This document shows positions 60,701 through 64,000 of a stretch of 64,000 nucleotides of DNA, one piece after another. Each line of letters opens with the position of its first letter. The first letter of the stretch is position 1. The stretch is from positions 5,146,001 through 5,210,000 of the forward strand of contig JAFFSR010000004.1 of NCBI GenBank assembly GCA_017163975.1, in the 5' to 3' direction. A model generated the notes under the pieces. That model was not told the DNA's origin and searched no databases. It saw only the letters and a program-made list of their open reading frames with translations. The DNA comes from Anastatus disparis (Eukaryota > Arthropoda > Insecta > Hymenoptera > Eupelmidae). The translations under genes and the position numbers were made by a program.

Positions 60701-61617
60701 AAAAGATATATTTTATTAATTATTCAAATTTTAAATTATTTAAATTACAATTACATTTTAACATGACATACTCGGATTTCTGAAACATAAAAGTGAAAAT
60801 TTTCGAATCAGATATATTTTTTTTAATGAAATCATTACATTTCTAATTACAATTTTGTATCAAATGACATTGAATGATAACTATCACAAAAATAGATTCT
60901 TTTGAATACAAGAAAGCACCTTTAAATAATCTTTGAATTATTAGCTAAATTGAAAAATTGGAGGACAACATCTCATAAAACCTTTCCTCTCATTAAGCAT
61001 ATACAAAACCAGTCGTACAAAGTTTCTTAAAAAATAATCATATGACATGGTAACATTGAACTAATAAAATACATGATACGAATGGAATTGACATAAAAAA
61101 ATTCAATAGTCTTTAAATTCTGCAAAAAAAAGAAAAAAATTATTGCCGCATTATAATGCATTAGATAAGAGGAAATTTTCAGGAAATGCGTTGATAAAAA
61201 TAAAACTATCGTTATTTGAACTGACTACTACATTTAAAAATCTCATCATTACATTAAAAATCAACAGGACCAAACTTATCATTGATTGAAATAGCGATCC
61301 CAAAAAAACAATGATTTACGATAAAAAATCTAAAATCAAACAAATTTTTTAAATTCCTATTTTAATATATCATTATTTAATTAATAATTTTATCATTTCT
61401 AGGACCATACGCTCATCTGTTTCGCAGTACGTTCGAGCAAAATTACATTGCTCATGTGATAGCTTATGCGGCTTGCTTTAAAGATTGGCCATCGCACTGT
61501 GATCAAGCGTACAATCGTTACTTCTACGAGATAACTCATCGTAGCTCGGCTGAAAATCATTTGCCGACTATTTCTTTTGTTATATTATTTGGTTTTTTGA
61601 CAAGGTTTATTCTTTAA
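48711..61617 (+). CDS. ALP: Membrane-bound (GPI-anchored) alkaline phosphatase
   Basis: It hydrolyses phosphate monoesters at the outer cell surface. Coding exons are 48711-48804, 50644-50864, 51674-51866, 55663-55829, 56926-57237, 59561-59984 and 61403-61617. All introns are GT-AG and all phases agree, giving 541 residues, the usual insect ALP length. Residues 1-22 form a signal peptide (VLAIISALMCCGLCYG). Expected residues are present: D66 in FIGDGMG, active-site S116 in PDSAGTATA, H179 and T181 in VTHATPA, E331, D336 and H340 in VEGGKIDLAHH, D377, H378 and H380 in TADHSHAF, and H460 in THGGEDV. Several N-glycosylation sequons occur. The C-terminus ends in a hydrophobic tail (ISFVILFGFLTRFIL) after a small-residue stretch, typical of a GPI signal. 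No lesion was seen. Tissue (gut, Malpighian tubule, venom gland) cannot be judged from sequence. Confidence 0.95.
48805..61402. other. ALP introns, no nested gene seen
   Basis: The six introns measure about 1.8, 0.8, 3.8, 1.1, 2.3 and 1.4 kb and are AT-rich. Short ORFs in them have no domain or splice support. Intron 3 repeats GTGCGGACAA twice (about 55077 and 55264) with the inverse TTGTCCGC-like motif near 54970. Intron 5 has a perfect small hairpin ACACCGGC-GCCGGTGT (57991-58014). Confidence 0.6.
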
Positions 61618-63335
61618 AAGATGATTGGTTAAATCAAGGATAATATAGGTGTAAAAAGAAAATCGATATGGGGACGAAAAATTTTGTTTTCCACATGATC
61701 GATAACAATTATTGATTGATAGATAATTCAATAATAAATTTGATTAATCATTTAAAAAAAAAAAAAACAGAAAAAAATTTTGAAACTGACGTAATTAATG
61801 TGAAAATTGCGACAGCGTGAATTTTAAACATTTTAAAATTTTGATTAAGCACGAAATAAACAAAATAAATAATGTAAATTTCAGAATGAAAATTATGTGA
61901 TAAGCGGAGGCAATAAACCCGCGAGTTATTTAAAGTCATTTTATTGACATTCCATTTTAATTTTACTTTTTAACGAGAAAAAGTAATGGCAAATTTACGA
62001 GTATTTTGTTTTTTTAATACTTAGAGCTTTTTGTTTTGTTGAAACAATAAATAATATCCTTTTTTTAGCTATCTTAAGTGAAAAAATATAGTGTCAATGA
62101 GCCGAAGAAGCGAATGATTACACGAGCGAGAGAAAGAAAGAAAGTAAAAAAGATTTTTTTAAGTATCTATTGTATGAAATGTTTATGGAATATGCAAAAG
62201 ATGAATATTTGTTATTAAACAAGATTACTGTTACATAAACTTTTTAATTTTAATTTAAAGTTAAAAAATTATTATTAATTACTTTATAGATATTTTTAGA
62301 GATATAAAGCTTTATTTGATAGTTTTCTTATTTGTTAAAATTTTTATGAATAAAATAATACAAGCAATTTTTCAACTGTAGAATTCTTTGCGTTAGAAAA
62401 TTTTTCAATCAATTTAATAAAAATAAATAATTTTTCAATATGATTATTAGACATACTCGAAAAAATTAATGTAAGACAATAATGATATTATTTATACGAA
62501 AGAAATTTCAATACAATATTTAACACATATCATACTGAAATTATATTTGTCATAGTCAATTATATATCCTAAAGTTATTCTATTTTTCTGTAACGAAACA
62601 CTATTAGCATTGTTGGAACGCAAATAAATGTATAGTGTAGACTTAAATTGCATATATTTTACAGAAAAAAAAAGAATTTTTAGTTTCTTATCATCTGTAT
62701 ACCTCAAACAGTATTTTTTCCTGTCTATACAGTGCCAAAAGCAAAAGAGAATAATAACATTTTACAAAATGATTGTATTTATGTTATTTATGAATTTACG
62801 ATATGATGTAAAGTTATTTTTTGTAATATTTTAAATGACCTACTGTATTTTGCGTTGTACTAGAATTTATTCCACGTGAAGTGAAATGAAATTGTGAATA
62901 AATTTAAAGTATTTCAAATTTATGTGTATTCCCTTTTCTTATGTTTTTTATCCTTACATTATATTTGATTAATTGACCCAAATATAAATCCTAGTCAATG
63001 TTGATCCAATCACCTCTATAAGTCTGTAAATGTATATTTTATTGAAAAATGTATTTTAAAAATTTGTTGATGCTTAACATTAAATGAAGATAACAAATAA
63101 AGTGATGTTAAATACATAAAATAAAAAATAAAAGAACAAAAAAATTATTTTGAATTTGAAAAAGTTGTTTTAAACTTTATATAGAGTGTCGATAAAGAAA
63201 TTTCAAGTATATTATAAGTATATTATCATTAATTTTAAGTATATTATCATTACTTTTTCGAAAGTTTTTATGTACAATAGATTAATTACAACTTTGATAA
63301 AAAAAAATTGATAAGATTTCCTGTAGTTAATAGTA
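61618..63335. other. ALP 3' untranslated region and downstream spacer
   Basis: The first AATAAA-type hexamers after the stop lie near 61732 and 61855, with more to 62900. The true poly(A) site cannot be chosen. No other gene was seen. Confidence 0.4.
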
Positions 63336-63507
63336 CCCTGGTAGAAAATTGAGCATCTTTTGGGCAAATTTTCTGGTCAACGAAAGTTAAAATGACACCT
63401 ATCTAGAAATTTTAGAAATTCTTCGTACAAAATTTTTAGATGAGTGTCATTTTAACTTATCATTGACCAGAAATTCTGCCCAAAATATGCTCAATTTTCT
63501 ACCAGGG
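63336..63507. mobile_element. 172-bp MITE, CCCTGGTAG family
   Basis: A near-perfect palindrome with ends CCCTGGTAGAAAATTGAGCA and its inverse. Arms also pair at GGGCAAATTTTCTGGTCA and GTCATTTTAACTT. TA lies on each side (63334-63335, 63508-63509). It is the smallest and cleanest family member in the window. Confidence 0.9.
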
Positions 63508-64000
63508 TATATGAAAATATTAAATATCAGAATAAGGAATAAAGCTGGATTTGTTTTCTCTCTTGATAACGGAAATTGGATTTTCAAAAAAAGGAACTGT
63601 TAAAAGTATTAGAAAAAAATAAGCTTTAATGTACAGACGCAAGGAGGCCAACGAGCCAAAACATACATCGCGTTATCAAAACAGCACAGTATAACTGTTA
63701 TATGAATATGGTTTTTTCTACGGCTACTTTTACGAATACTTCTCGGATTCGTAAAAAAGGAAACAAGACTGCAGAATTGCAATGTCCGAATGTCAGTCTT
63801 CAAAAAGAACTTCGTGTCCCGATTTTCAGTGGATGCTTAAGGTAGTTTATAAAAGCAATTACGTTTCAAATTATTAAAATAAAAAAAGGAGAAAGCTGAT
63901 CGAAATAAGTTAATTATCTATACGTTCATTTTGTAGAAAAATGTGATAATATAGTGCAACAATCTAAACTTGAATCGTATGAAAAAATCAATCATATGAA
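63508..64000. other. Terminal intergenic stretch
   Basis: A slightly less AT-rich patch at 63640-63840 carries a 64-codon minus-strand ORF without recognisable features. No gene supported. Confidence 0.35.

Overview
The window is strongly AT-rich nuclear DNA from an insect. Spliced genes with GT-AG introns, a GPI-type insect alkaline phosphatase, divergent chemosensory ionotropic receptors (IRs), a tandem C2H2 zinc-finger array and a dense load of small inverted-repeat transposons fit a hymenopteran, possibly a parasitoid wasp. The order is an inference from overall character; no sequence here proves it. No prokaryotic, organellar or intact viral gene was seen.

1-14.3 kb: four tandem minus-strand copies, about 4 kb apart, of a three-exon C2H2 zinc-finger gene (here ZNF-A to ZNF-D). 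A (cut by the window start) and D look intact. B is a decayed pseudogene. C has a stop codon just before seven good fingers. In A, B, C and D, exon 1 ends in AT and exon 2 begins with G, so the initiator ATG appears to be split by intron 1. Transposons sit between copies: a 1.14-kb foldback at 2010-3152 whose empty site survives beside copy D, a TTAA-flanked element at 6928-7566, and a related foldback at 9947-10472.

14.3-23.4 kb: mostly non-coding, with a 0.67-kb foldback (16.0-16.7 kb), an exon-like ORF near 18.0 kb, a cluster of GACGTC palindromes and a large gene palindrome (20215-22114). The left arm of the palindrome belongs to a two-exon gene with a BEN-like last exon. The right arm is a frameshifted copy joined to decayed zinc fingers. 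A foldback with 12-bp terminal repeats follows (22681-23400).

23.4-41.2 kb: a 3.3-kb duplication carrying a single-exon IR gene. Copy 1 (23792-25726) is a pseudogene and copy 2 (36931-38844) is intact. Between them lie a decayed transposon ORF, a previously unlisted two-exon secreted-peptide gene (28671-29265), a tRNA-like repeat, a TIR-bounded tandem-repeat element, another TIR element, a GGAT microsatellite and the 3' end of a LINE reverse transcriptase. A third, gene-less fragment of the IR upstream region is at 40.2-40.5 kb.

41.2-64 kb: a long gene-poor stretch, then a seven-coding-exon alkaline phosphatase gene (48711-61617, 541 aa) with all catalytic and metal-binding residues. Two candidate upstream promoters and GAGA-rich DNA lie 2.7-3.4 kb upstream. 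A perfect 172-bp member of the foldback family of the first region closes the window (63336-63507). The protein-coding genes are unrelated in function; the window is an ordinary eukaryotic mixture of one housekeeping or digestive enzyme gene, lineage-specific families and mobile DNA.
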